Assembly: GCF_014653945.1 (NCBI RefSeq)
Contig: NZ_BNAU01000005.1
Coordinates: 372,001 to 436,000 of the forward strand
Direction of reading: 5' to 3'
From: Amycolatopsis deserti
Lineage (GTDB): Bacteria > Actinomycetota > Actinomycetes > Mycobacteriales > Pseudonocardiaceae
Length of the DNA: 64,000 nucleotides
Of this stretch, positions 34,284-43,040 are shown piece after piece. The notes below the pieces were generated by a model, which was not told the DNA's origin, did no database searches, and was given only the letters and a program-made list of their open reading frames with translations. The position numbers and the translations under genes were made by a program. The stretch's first letter is position 1. Every line of letters starts with the position of its first letter.

Positions 34284-35474
34284 GTGGCGAAGAACACCGC
34301 GGTGCAACTACTGGACGACCTGAACGGCGAGCCGGCCGCGGAGACGGTGCGGTTCGGCCTGGACGGCGTCGAGTACGACATCGACCTCTCGGACTCGAAC
34401 GCGAACAGCCTGCGCGAGCTGCTGGCGACGTATGTGGAGGCGGGCCGCCGCACGGGCGGCCGCAAGCGCCCGCCGCGCCGCCTCGCGCCGGCCAAGCGCA
34501 CCCGCCGCGCGAACTCCCGTGGTACGACGGCGAAAACCAGTGGCACGGGTTCCGCGAAGGCGACGGACCCGGCGGCGAAGACCGCGCGCCGGGCCACGGC
34601 GAAGAGCACCACCGCGGCGGCGAAGACCGCCGCCAAGGCGGCACCCAAGAGCACGGCGAAGAACGCCACCGCCACGAAGAGCAAGACCGGAACCGCGGCG
34701 AAGCCGAGCACCCGCAAGGCCGGAACCGGGGCGAAGCCGGGCGCTGACAAGGCCGCCACCCCGGCTAAGCCTGGCGCTGACAAGACCGCCACCCCGGCGA
34801 CCAAGCCCGCCACCGAAGCCGCGGCGAAGCCCGCGACCCGCCGCAAGGCGGCCAAGGCCATCGCGAAGCCCACCGAGGCCAAGGCCACCGCGGGCAAAAC
34901 CACCCCGGCGACGAAGGCTGCCGAAGCCAAGGCGGCCGGGCCCAAGACGAGGACCAAGGCCGTAGCCACGGCGGCGAAGCCCGCCGACACCAAGACGACC
35001 GCCGTCGCGGCCAAGGCCGCCAGCGGCACCAAGACGCCGACCGGCGCGACCAAACCCGCCACCGGCAGCAAGGCGGCCACCGCCGCGACCGCACCCGCCA
35101 GCAGTGGCAAGGCCGCCAGCGGCACGGCCAAGGCCGCCACCGGCGGTAAGGCGCCCACCGCCGCGGACAGGCCCGCCAGCGGCGCGAACGGGACCGCCAG
35201 CGGCGCCAAGACGGCCTCCGGCGGAAAGACGGCTGCTGCTGCGGCCAAGCCGGCCAGCGGCGGCAACGCGGCCAAGGCTGCCAGCAAACCAGCCGCTAAG
35301 CCGTCGCGCGCCAAGGCCAAGCCTGCCAACACCAAGCCCGCCGAGACGGCGCCCGCCAAGGAGAACGCCTCCGCCAAGAAGCCGGCCACCAAGAAGGTCG
35401 CCCCGGTGGAAAAGGCGCCCCGCAAGACCGTCCGCAAGGCGCCGCCGGTCGTGTTCTCCGCGGCCGGTAGCTAG
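34284..35474 (+). CDS. Lsr2-type nucleoid protein with a long histone-H1-like basic tail
   Basis: The 396-residue protein has an N-terminal Lsr2 dimerisation domain (about residues 1-60): VQLLDDLNGEPAAETVRFGLDGVEYDIDL, shown here only as key words, followed by a basic GRRTGGRKRPPRR hinge. The usual Lsr2 C-terminal DNA-binding domain with its RGR motif is absent. Instead, about 320 residues rich in Ala, Lys, Thr, Pro and Gly, with KPAT, KAA and AAK repeats, resemble the tails of HupB/HupS or histone H1. CTGGAGG lies 6 nt before GTG 34284. Local duplications (KPGADKAATPA / KPGADKTATPA) show growth by slippage. It should bridge and compact DNA. Confidence 0.88.
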   Translation: MAKNTAVQLLDDLNGEPAAETVRFGLDGVEYDIDLSDSNANSLRELLATYVEAGRRTGGRKRPPRRLAPAKRTRRANSRGTTAKTSGTGSAKATDPAAKTARRATAKSTTAAAKTAAKAAPKSTAKNATATKSKTGTAAKPSTRKAGTGAKPGADKAATPAKPGADKTATPATKPATEAAAKPATRRKAAKAIAKPTEAKATAGKTTPATKAAEAKAAGPKTRTKAVATAAKPADTKTTAVAAKAASGTKTPTGATKPATGSKAATAATAPASSGKAASGTAKAATGGKAPTAADRPASGANGTASGAKTASGGKTAAAAAKPASGGNAAKAASKPAAKPSRAKAKPANTKPAETAPAKENASAKKPATKKVAPVEKAPRKTVRKAPPVVFSAAGS

Positions 35475-35774
35475 GCAGACGCGGCCTCCGCGGCCGGCGA
35501 GGCACCCCCAAAGCGGCCGGCAACCAGCAACGCACCGCTCGCCGTGACCGGCCGCGGGCGGTGCCTGGCAAGGCGGCCGCCGGTCGTTCTCCCAGCGGGA
35601 ATCAGCGAGGCAGGCAATCGCGCGGGGTGATCCAGCGCAGCAGGTGGCAACCGGCTCGCCGCTCACGCGGCGGCAGCCGGTCACCACGCAGGTGCCCGAG
35701 CAGCTGTCACCTCATCAGTCACCACGCAAGCGGCTCCAGCACGGCAACCACCCACCCGCGGGCCAGAAATCACC
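35475..35774. other. Gap after the Lsr2-like gene with a decayed copy of its 3' end
   Basis: No gene is supported here. The segment 35567-35613 imperfectly repeats 35432-35478, which spans the end of the Lsr2-like gene and its stop (shared words: GGCAAGGC or GCAAGGC, CGCCGGTCGT, CGAGGCAG or CTAGGCAG). The rest contains repeated GTCACCTCATC and CACCACGCA words. It separates two converging transcripts and has no clear terminator. Confidence 0.55.
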
Positions 35775-37103
35775 TCATCGGTCGATGCCCAAGTGCTCCC
35801 GCAGCGTTGTGCCGCTGTAGTCGCTGCGGAAGACGCCCCTCTCCTGCAACAGTGGCACCACCTTGTCGGCGAACGGGTCCAGTCCCCCGGGCGTCACGTG
35901 CGGCACCAGGATGAACCCGTCGCTCGCGTCGGCCTGGACGTACGTGTTGATCGCCTCGGCGACCGTCGCCGGCGAGCCTACGAACGTTTGCCGTCCGCTG
36001 ACCTCCACCACCAGGTCCCGGATCGACAGGTTCTTCGCCTCCGCCAGCTCCCGCCACTCCCGCACGGTCGCCACCGGGTCCCGGTACACGCGCGTCTGCG
36101 CGCGGCCCTTCGCGAGCGCGTCCGCGCCGACCACCGGCTCGACGTCGGGCAGCGGGCCCTCCGGGTCGTAGCCCGACAGGTCCCGGTTCCACACCTGCTC
36201 CAGGAACTTGATCGCCGTCTGGCCGCTGACCTGCTGGTACCGCACGATCCCCGCCAGCTCCTCGGCCTCGGCGTCGGTGTCGCCGAGCACGAACGTCGCC
36301 GCCGGCAGCACCAGCAGCTGGTGCGGCTGGCGCCCGTAAGCCGCCAGCCGCCGCTTCACGTCGGCGTAGAACTTCTGCCCCGCCTCCAACGTCCCGTGCC
36401 GGGTGAAGATCGCATCCGCCGTCGCCGCGGCGAACTCGCGCCCCTCGTCCGAGTCGCCGGCCTGCAGGATCACCGGCCGGCCCTGCGGCCCGCGCGGCAC
36501 GTTGAACCGGCCCGCGATGTCGAACTGCGCGTCGTGCCGTTCGAACTCGCCCGCCCGCGGATTCCGCAGGAACACCCCGGACGACTTGTCCGCGGCGATG
36601 TCGTCCGCACCCCACGAGTCGAACAGCTCGAACGCCGTGTCCAGGAACAGCTTCGCCCGCTGGTAGCGCTGCTCCTCGGGCAGGTAGCCGCCGCGGCGGA
36701 AGTTCTCCCCGGTGAAGGCGTCCCACGAGGTCACCACGTTCCACCCGGCCCGGCCCTCGGACAGGTGGTCGAGGCTCGCGAACTGGCGCGCCACCTCGTA
36801 CGGCTCGTTGAACGTCGAGTTGATCGTCCCGGTCAGGCCGAGCCGCTCGGTGACCGCGGCGAGCGCGGCCAGCACGGTGAACGTGTCCGGGCGGCCGACC
36901 ACGTCCAGGTCGTAGATCCGGCCCGCGTGCTCGCGCAGCCGCAGGCCCTCGGCGAGGAAGAAGAAGTCGAACTTCGCCCGCTCGGCGGTCCGCGCGAGAT
37001 GGGCGAACGAGGAGAACTCGATGTGGCTGCCCGCCTCCGGGTCGCTCCACACGGTGGTGTTGTTGACGCCGGGGAAGTGCGCGGCGAGGTGGATCTGCTT
37101 CAT
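35775..37103 (-). CDS. LLM-class flavin monooxygenase, NtaA/SnaA/DszA type
   Basis: The 442-residue luciferase-like enzyme starts MKQIHLAAHFPGVNNTTVW. Family words include FDFFFLAEGL, TFNEPYEVARQFASLDHLSEGR and WNVVTSWDAFTGENFRRGG. Such enzymes use FMNH2 and O2 supplied by a separate reductase to oxidise or cleave nitrilotriacetate, sulfones, sulfonates or xenobiotics. Its ATG overlaps the stop of the upstream homologue by 4 bp. No partner flavin reductase or sulfonate transporter lies next to it. The substrate is not predictable. Confidence 0.9.
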   Translation of the reverse strand: MKQIHLAAHFPGVNNTTVWSDPEAGSHIEFSSFAHLARTAERAKFDFFFLAEGLRLREHAGRIYDLDVVGRPDTFTVLAALAAVTERLGLTGTINSTFNEPYEVARQFASLDHLSEGRAGWNVVTSWDAFTGENFRRGGYLPEEQRYQRAKLFLDTAFELFDSWGADDIAADKSSGVFLRNPRAGEFERHDAQFDIAGRFNVPRGPQGRPVILQAGDSDEGREFAAATADAIFTRHGTLEAGQKFYADVKRRLAAYGRQPHQLLVLPAATFVLGDTDAEAEELAGIVRYQQVSGQTAIKFLEQVWNRDLSGYDPEGPLPDVEPVVGADALAKGRAQTRVYRDPVATVREWRELAEAKNLSIRDLVVEVSGRQTFVGSPATVAEAINTYVQADASDGFILVPHVTPGGLDPFADKVVPLLQERGVFRSDYSGTTLREHLGIDR

Positions 37104-38209
37104 CGCGTCGCTCCTGCGTAACGGTTCGCGGGACGCTCCAGGCCGAGCAGGCCCCGCAGCGTGCTGGCCTCGTACTCGCGGCGGAACGCGCCGCGCTGCT
37201 GCAGTTCGGGCACGAGCCCGCGGGTGATGGCGGTCAGATCGTGCGGCAGGACGCCCGGGCGCAACCGGAACCCGGACAGGCCGGCGTCGCGCCAAGCCAG
37301 CAGCTGGTCGGCCAGCTGAGCGGGCGTGCCGGTGAAGACCAGGGCGTCGGAGGTGAACTCGGCCCGATCGTCCAGGCGGGCCTTCCGATCACGCGCCGAC
37401 TGCTCGGTCTCGTCGAGGAACACCACGACGTCGGCGAAGACGAGCAGGTCCTCCCGCAGCTCCTGGATCTCCGCCCGCGCAGCCCGCGCCTGACCGGTGT
37501 CGTGCGGCGTGACGAACACGACGTCGGCCGAGCGGGCGGCGAGCCGGTGGATCTCGGTGATGTGCGAGAGCACCGCGACCGGCGGCTGGCCCTGCGGCGG
37601 GCGCGGCGTGATCGATGGGCCCTTCACGCTGAAGAACCGGCCGGTGAAGTCGATGTAGTGCAGCTTGCCGCGGTCGATGAAGCGGCCGGTGGCGACGTCG
37701 CGGATCTCCGCGTCGTCCTCCCAGCTGTCCCACAGGCGCCGCACCACCTCGACCCAGTCGCCGGCCTCCTCGACCAGGTCGGGCAGCGGGACCGGGAACT
37801 CGCGGCGGCCGAAGTGCGCGGCGTCCTCGGGGCTGCTCGCGATCCGGACCCGCACCCCGCCCCGGCCCTGCGAGACGTAGTCGAGCGTGGCGATCGCCTT
37901 GGACAGGTGGAACGGTTCGGTGTGCGTGACGACCGCCGTCGGCAGGAACCCGATGTGCCGGGTCAGCGGAGCCACGCGGGACGCGATCAGCACGGCGTCC
38001 AGCCGCCCGTCCACCCGGTCGGTGCGCCCGTCCCGCGGCGCGCCGAGTGAGTCTTCGATCGTCACGAAGTCCAGCAGGCCGCGTTCGGCCTCGACCACCA
38101 GATCGCCCCAGTACCGCGGGCGGAACAGCTCGTCCGGGCGCGCGTCCGGCTCCCGCCACGCGGCCGGGTGCCAGCCCGCGCCCTCCAGTGCCACCGCGAG
38201 ATGAACCAT
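37100..38209 (-). CDS. LLM-class flavin-dependent monooxygenase, second of a coupled pair
   Basis: The 369-residue luciferase-like protein starts MVHLAVALEGAG with AGGAGCGAGG upstream. It contains TLDYVSQGRGGVRV and a C-terminal QQRGAFRREYEASTLRGLLG that is clearly homologous to the end of the downstream gene (QERGVFRSDYSGTTLREHLG), so the two arose by duplication or belong to one subfamily. The 4-bp overlap (ATGA) makes them translationally coupled. They may act on successive steps or as alternative-specificity enzymes. Confidence 0.88.
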   Translation of the reverse strand: MVHLAVALEGAGWHPAAWREPDARPDELFRPRYWGDLVVEAERGLLDFVTIEDSLGAPRDGRTDRVDGRLDAVLIASRVAPLTRHIGFLPTAVVTHTEPFHLSKAIATLDYVSQGRGGVRVRIASSPEDAAHFGRREFPVPLPDLVEEAGDWVEVVRRLWDSWEDDAEIRDVATGRFIDRGKLHYIDFTGRFFSVKGPSITPRPPQGQPPVAVLSHITEIHRLAARSADVVFVTPHDTGQARAARAEIQELREDLLVFADVVVFLDETEQSARDRKARLDDRAEFTSDALVFTGTPAQLADQLLAWRDAGLSGFRLRPGVLPHDLTAITRGLVPELQQRGAFRREYEASTLRGLLGLERPANRYAGATR

Positions 38210-38298
38210 GCCTCGCTCCTTTCGCCTCCCCAGCTCCAGCGACCGGGCGGCCCGCGCTATTTCGCGTACCACCCGTTGGGACGCCTACGGTGGGAGGC

Positions 38299-38709
38299 AT
38301 GTACTCCAAGGAGATCGAGGTGAAGACCGGCGGCCGCGCCGTCGTGCACGACCTGACCAAACAGGCCGAGGCGTTCCTGGCCGAGGCGGAGGCGGCCGAC
38401 GGGCTGTTGCACGTCTTCGTGCCGCACGCCACCGCGGGCCTGGCGATCCTGGAGACCGGCGCGGGCAGCGACGACGACCTGCTCACCGCGCTGGACGAGC
38501 TGCTGCCCCGGGACAACCGGTGGCGGCACCAGCACGGCAGCTCGGGCCACGGCCGTGACCACGTGCTGCCCGCGCTGGTGCCGCCCTACGCGAGCGTCCC
38601 GGTGCTGGGCGGGTCGCCGGCGCTGGGCACCTGGCAGTCGATCTGCCTGGTGGACACCAACATCGACAACCCGGTCCGGCACGTCCGGTTCAGCTACCTG
38701 GCGGGCTGA
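38299..38709 (+). CDS. YjbQ (UPF0047) family protein
   Basis: The 136-residue protein starts MYSKEIEVKTGGRAVVHDL with GGGAGG just upstream. The HATAGLAILE and HGRDHVLPAL blocks and the C-terminal VDTNIDNPVRHVRF are family hallmarks; the conserved His and Asp/Glu residues form the active-site pocket. YjbQ proteins show weak thiamine-phosphate-synthase-like activity, but the natural reaction is unsettled. It forms a jelly-roll trimer. It diverges from the monooxygenase pair and its end overlaps the next, converging gene by 16 bp. Confidence 0.9.
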   Translation: MYSKEIEVKTGGRAVVHDLTKQAEAFLAEAEAADGLLHVFVPHATAGLAILETGAGSDDDLLTALDELLPRDNRWRHQHGSSGHGRDHVLPALVPPYASVPVLGGSPALGTWQSICLVDTNIDNPVRHVRFSYLAG

Positions 38710-39731
38710 AGCTCCGGCGCCGCCTCGACCGGTGCCGGCTCGCGTTCGCGGCCCGGCCAGGCGATCACCACCAGGCCGGCGACCAGCATCGCGCCGAGCA
38801 CCCAGACGCCGGTGGTGACGTCGGGCGCGTCCGCCGTGCCCTGCAGCAGGCTGCGTGTGCCCTCAGTGGAGAACCGGAACGGCGTCCACGACCACAGCAG
38901 GACCCGGTAGGCGGGGTTGAGCAGCTCCGGCACCTGCCCGGCGACGTTCGGCGCGAGCAGGTACAGCGGGCCGAGGATCGCCATCGCCCGGATGCCCAGC
39001 AACCGCAGCAACGCGGTCTGCACGGACGCGAACGCCGCCGCGGTCAGCAGGATGTAGCCGAGCACGTCCCAGTCCAGCGGCAGGGACGAGTCCCACAGCG
39101 CCAGGAAGCCGGCGGCGACACCGGTGATCAGCACGGCGCCGACGATGACCTGGGTGAGGCGCGCGCCGACGCCCACCCGTCGCCCGGCGCGCTGGGCGAG
39201 GACGACCAGCAGCGCGCCCGCGGCCAGGCTGCCCACCCACGCGAGGATGCTCACCGCGAGCGGCGCGGTGCGGCCCGCCGCGCTCGCCGGGTGCACGGTC
39301 TCCACCCGCACCGGGGCGGCCGGGGTGCCGGTCGCCTGGCTCATCGCCGTGGCGAGCGCCTGCCCGGCCCCGGTGAGGGCCTGCTGCGCGATCTGGCTGC
39401 CGCTCGGGTTCACCGCGCCCGACACGACGACGCCGATGTGCCCGGGCGCCAGTTCCAGGACGCCGTAGACGTCCTTGTCGTCGAGCAGCCGCCTGGCCTC
39501 CGCCGATGAAGTGACCTGCCAGCTCAGCGCTTCGCCGCTCTGGTCCTGCAAGTGCGCGGCCGCGGCGCGCAACTGCGGCGGGGCGTTGTCGGGCACCGCG
39601 ACGGCCACGGGCAGCCCGTGCGGTTCGACCGACGCCTGGACCCCGACGGTGAGGAATCCCAGCACCACCGCGATCACCGCACCGGCCAGGGCCGCCAGTA
39701 CGGCTGTCGGCCTCCGGGATGTGCCGGCCAT
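38694..39731 (-). CDS. ABC-2/YhgE-like membrane protein
   Basis: The 345-residue protein has an N-terminal membrane anchor (about residues 9-33), a large outside loop (about 35-165) with VPDNAPPQLRAAAAHL, and then about five closely spaced transmembrane helices. This is the architecture of ABC-2 type and DUF3533/YhgE-like permeases. No ATPase gene is next to it, so whether it exports a molecule is unknown. A symmetrical TTCGAC-T-GTTGAA (39755-39767) lies upstream and might bind a TetR-type regulator. Confidence 0.75.
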   Translation of the reverse strand: MAGTSRRPTAVLAALAGAVIAVVLGFLTVGVQASVEPHGLPVAVAVPDNAPPQLRAAAAHLQDQSGEALSWQVTSSAEARRLLDDKDVYGVLELAPGHIGVVVSGAVNPSGSQIAQQALTGAGQALATAMSQATGTPAAPVRVETVHPASAAGRTAPLAVSILAWVGSLAAGALLVVLAQRAGRRVGVGARLTQVIVGAVLITGVAAGFLALWDSSLPLDWDVLGYILLTAAAFASVQTALLRLLGIRAMAILGPLYLLAPNVAGQVPELLNPAYRVLLWSWTPFRFSTEGTRSLLQGTADAPDVTTGVWVLGAMLVAGLVVIAWPGREREPAPVEAAPELQPAR

Positions 39732-39844
39732 GGGGACCTCCCCTAGGTAATTTCTTCGACTGTTGAATTCAGGACCTACGCTAGCCCGGCCGCGCGTTCG
39801 AAGTCAACGCTTGATGAATAACGGTCTTGGTAGCGTCGGCGGAT

Positions 39845-40546
39845 GTGACGAGCAGTGCGCACCGCCTGGTGCTGTGGGACATCGACCAGACCCTCATCGA
39901 CCTGCGCGGAGCCGGCCGCGGCTGGTACCAGCGGGTGCTCGAGGAGGTGACCGGCGTCGCGATGACCGAGATGCCGGACTTCTTCGGGCGGACCGAGCGT
40001 GCGATCACCGCGGAAGTGCTGACGCGGCACGGGATCGAGCCGACCGAAGAGCTGATCCGGAAGATGTGGGCGGCGCTGACCGCGGTGTCCGAACTGGCGT
40101 TGCCGGAACTCGCAAAGCGTGGCCTGGCGCTGCCCGGCGCGGCGGCGGCGCTGGCGGGGGTGGCCGCGGCGGGTGGTGCGGTGCAGTCGCTGGTGACCGG
40201 GAACCTGCGGGAGATCGCGTGGCACAAGCTGTCCGCGTTCGGGCTGCACACGCATCTCGACTTCGAGATCGGCGGCTACGGCGACCTGTCCGCGAACCGG
40301 CCGGACCTGGTGGCGTACGCCGTGGACCGGGCGCACGCCGCGCTCGGACGGCCGTTCGAGCCGGCGTCGGTGATCGTCGTGGGTGACACGCCGCACGACA
40401 TCGACGCCGCACGGGCCCACGGCGCGGTCGCGGTCGGTGTGGCGACGGGCCGCTTCGATTCCGAGGCGCTCCGGGAGGCCGGGGCGCAGGTGGTGCTGCG
40501 GGACCTCAGCGACACGAAGCTCGTGCTGTCCGCGGTCTTCGGCTGA
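39845..40546 (+). CDS. HAD-family phosphatase
   Basis: The 233-residue protein has the HAD nucleophile motif LWDIDQTLID (motif I), SLVTGNLR (motif II), a later conserved Lys, and VVGDTPHDIDAA (motif IV). It resembles phosphoglycolate-phosphatase-like HAD-IA enzymes with an alpha-helical cap. It would dephosphorylate a small metabolite in the cytosol using Mg. I chose GTG at 39845; TTG 39827 is an alternative. It converges with proS across a bidirectional terminator. Confidence 0.88.
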   Translation: MTSSAHRLVLWDIDQTLIDLRGAGRGWYQRVLEEVTGVAMTEMPDFFGRTERAITAEVLTRHGIEPTEELIRKMWAALTAVSELALPELAKRGLALPGAAAALAGVAAAGGAVQSLVTGNLREIAWHKLSAFGLHTHLDFEIGGYGDLSANRPDLVAYAVDRAHAALGRPFEPASVIVVGDTPHDIDAARAHGAVAVGVATGRFDSEALREAGAQVVLRDLSDTKLVLSAVFG

Positions 40547-40553
40547 ACACGGA

Positions 40554-40588
40554 AACGGCCCGCCGCGAATCGATCGCGGCGGGCCGTT
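40554..40588. terminator. Bidirectional terminator between the HAD gene and proS
   Basis: AACGGCCCGCCGCGA (40554-40568) pairs perfectly with TCGCGGCGGGCCGTT (40574-40588) around a 5-nt loop, with AA at one end and TT at the other. It sits between two converging stop codons, 8 bp past one and 14 bp before the other. Confidence 0.85.
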
Positions 40589-40601
40589 CGCGCGGACTGC
40601 G

Positions 40602-42353
40602 TCAGCCGCGCACCAGCTTCACCAGGTGGTCGACCACCGCGTCCACCGCGATCTCCTCGCGGTCGCCGGACTTGCGGTCCTTGACCTCGACCACGCCCTT
40701 GGCCAGGCCGCGGCCGACGACCAGGATCGTCGGCACCCCGACCAGCTCGGCGTCGGCGAACTTGACGCCCGGCGTGGCCTTGCGGTCGTCCAGCAGGACC
40801 TGCACACCGGCCGCGTCGAGGTCGGCGGCCAGCTTCTCCGCGCCAGCCGCGATCGACTCGTCCTTGCCCGCGATCACCACGTGCACGTCGTACGGCGCGA
40901 TCTCGCGCGGCCAGATCAGGCCCAGCTCGTCGTGGCTCTGCTCGGCGATCACCGCGACCAGGCGGGACACGCCGACCCCGTAGGAGCCCATGGTGATGCG
41001 GATCGGCTTGGAGTCCGCGCCGAGCGCGTCCAACTGGAACGCGTCGGTGTACTTGCGGCCCAGCTGGAAGATGTGCCCGATCTCGATGCCGCGCGCCGCG
41101 ACCAGCGTGCCCTGCCCGTCCGGCGAGGCGTCGCCCTCGCGCACCTCGGCGGCCTCGATCGTGCCGTCCGGGTGGAAGTCGCGGCCGGCGACGAGGTCGA
41201 CGACGTGGTGGTCGGCCTTGTCGGCGCCGGTGACCCACGCCGTGCCGGTGACCACACGCGGGTCGACGAGGTAGCGGACCCCGTTGTCCTGCAACGCCTT
41301 CGGGCCGATGTAGCCCTTGACGAGGAACGGGTTGGCGGCGAAGTCGGCCTCCTCGAGCAGCGCGACCTCGGCCGGCTCCAGGGAGGCTTCCAGGCGCTTC
41401 TGGTCGACCTCGCGGTCACCGGGGATGCCGATGCCGAGGATCTGCCAGTCCTTCTCGCCCGGCTGGCGGATCTTCACCATCACGTTCTTGAGCGTGTCCG
41501 CGGCGGTGAAGGTGCGGCCCAGGTCGGCCTTGGTGTTGAGGTAGTCGACCAGCGTCTGGATGGTCGGCGTGTTCGGCGTGTGGTGCACCTGCGCGTCCGG
41601 CTTGTCCTCGATGGACTGCGCGGGCGGCGGCGGGGTGACGACGGCCTCGACGTTGGCCGCGTAGCCGGAGACGTTGCTGCGGACGTAGGTGTCCTCACCC
41701 GTTTCAGCGACGGCGAGGAACTCCTCGGACGCCGAGCCGCCCATCGCGCCGGAGGTCGCCGCGACGATCACGTACTCCAGGCCCAGCCGGTCGAAGAGGC
41801 GGATGTAGGCCTCGCGGTGCAGCTGGTAGGACCGGGACAGGCCGTCGTCGTCGAGGTCGAAGGAGTAGGAGTCCTTCATGACGAACTCGCGGCCACGCAG
41901 GATGCCGGCGCGGGGGCGCGCCTCGTCGCGGTACTTGGTCTGGATTTGGTACAGGATGACCGGGTAGTCCTTGTACGAGCTGTACTCACCCTTCACGGTG
42001 AGGGCGAACAGCTCCTCGTGCGTCGGGCCGAGGAGGTAGTCGGCGCCCTTGCGGTCCTTGAGGCGGAACAGGGCGTCGCCGTACTCGGTCCAGCGGCCGG
42101 TCGCCTCGTAGGGCTCGCGCGGCAGCAGCGCGGGGAAGAGGATCTCCTGCGCGCCGATCGCCGCCATCTCCTCGCGGACGACCCGCTCGATGTTGCGCAG
42201 CACCCGCAGGCCCAGCGGCAGCCACGAGTACCCGCCCGGCGCGACCCGGCGGACGTAGCCGGCCCGCGTCAGCAGCTTGTGGCTGGGAACCTCGGCGTCG
42301 GCCGGATCCTCGCGCAGCGTGCGCAGGAACAACGACGACATCCTGGTGATCAC
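40602..42353 (-). CDS. proS: Prolyl-tRNA synthetase, bacterial type
   Basis: The 583-residue class II synthetase has motif 1 around [14 protein letters not shown], motif 2 [26 protein letters not shown], and motif 3 [16 protein letters not shown]. An insertion domain (about residues 225-390) edits mischarged alanine, as in bacterial ProRS, and a C-terminal anticodon-binding domain ends the protein. The start is GTG 42353 ([13 protein letters not shown]), matching mycobacterial ProS, with GAGGAG upstream. This is a housekeeping gene, transcribed alone. Confidence 0.97.
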   Translation of the reverse strand: MITRMSSLFLRTLREDPADAEVPSHKLLTRAGYVRRVAPGGYSWLPLGLRVLRNIERVVREEMAAIGAQEILFPALLPREPYEATGRWTEYGDALFRLKDRKGADYLLGPTHEELFALTVKGEYSSYKDYPVILYQIQTKYRDEARPRAGILRGREFVMKDSYSFDLDDDGLSRSYQLHREAYIRLFDRLGLEYVIVAATSGAMGGSASEEFLAVAETGEDTYVRSNVSGYAANVEAVVTPPPPAQSIEDKPDAQVHHTPNTPTIQTLVDYLNTKADLGRTFTAADTLKNVMVKIRQPGEKDWQILGIGIPGDREVDQKRLEASLEPAEVALLEEADFAANPFLVKGYIGPKALQDNGVRYLVDPRVVTGTAWVTGADKADHHVVDLVAGRDFHPDGTIEAAEVREGDASPDGQGTLVAARGIEIGHIFQLGRKYTDAFQLDALGADSKPIRITMGSYGVGVSRLVAVIAEQSHDELGLIWPREIAPYDVHVVIAGKDESIAAGAEKLAADLDAAGVQVLLDDRKATPGVKFADAELVGVPTILVVGRGLAKGVVEVKDRKSGDREEIAVDAVVDHLVKLVRG

Positions 42354-42470
42354 TGGGCTGCTCCTCGGCGTCGAAACACGGTGTGAACAGGGTAGTCGGC
42401 GCCCGCGCGGGGCTTTCAACCGGTTATCGCGCGGCCCGGGATTGTCGGTGGGGCGCGCTACCGTCGCGGC

Positions 42471-42821
42471 ATGACTCTCGAACTGGGGATGGTGACCGTG
42501 GACTGCGCGGATCCGCGGCAGATGGCGGCGTTCTGGTGCGGTGCGCTCGGCGTGCGGATCGACCAGGACTGGGGTGAGTACCTGGTGCTGACGCCCGCGC
42601 GCGAGGGCGGTGTGCGGCTGGGGTTCCAGCAGGTGCCGGAGGAGCGGGCCGGGAAGAACCGGCTGCACCTGGACCTCGCGACCACCGACCGGGCGGGCGA
42701 GGTCGCCCGGCTGACCGGCCTCGGCGCGAGGGCCGTCGGGGAGCACGAGGCGCCCGGCCTGGCGTGGACGGTGCTCGAGGACCCGGAGGGAAACCAGTTC
42801 TGCGTCGGCGAACCGCACTGA
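42471..42821 (+). CDS. Glyoxalase/bleomycin-resistance (VOC) superfamily protein
   Basis: The 116-residue protein has two beta-alpha-beta-beta-beta modules. The opening [20 protein letters not shown] and a C-terminal [17 protein letters not shown] are typical of VOC proteins of the glyoxalase-like domain type. Such proteins bind metal or small molecules, but the reaction is unknown in this subgroup. It is divergent from proS and its ATG lies in a compact intergenic region. Confidence 0.85.
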   Translation: MTLELGMVTVDCADPRQMAAFWCGALGVRIDQDWGEYLVLTPAREGGVRLGFQQVPEERAGKNRLHLDLATTDRAGEVARLTGLGARAVGEHEAPGLAWTVLEDPEGNQFCVGEPH

Positions 42822-42826
42822 GGCTC

Positions 42827-42965
42827 GCCGCGAGTCCCGCGCTCAGCCTCGCTGAGTCCCTCAGCGCCGCGAGTCCCGCGCTCAGCCTCGCTGAATCCCA
42901 CACTCGGGCCCGCGAGTCCCACACTCGCGCGGGCGAGTCCCACACCCAGCACCGCGAGATTCGCA
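42827..42965. repeat. GAGTCCCrCrCTC repeat cluster
   Basis: A 29-bp sequence (GCCGCGAGTCCCGCGCTCAG followed by CCTCGCTGA) occurs at 42827-42855 and again at 42866-42894, a 39-bp step. Degenerate GCGAGTCCCACACTC words then recur at about 42911 and 42933. The cluster fills the gap between two converging genes (the VOC protein and IclR). No protein-like frame is present. Confidence 0.75.
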
Positions 42966-43040
42966 CGCCGCGCGATGACTTCTGCGCTCGGAGCGCGTGA
43001 GTTCCGCGCTTGCGGCGGCGGGACTCGCGGGCGGGTGGCC

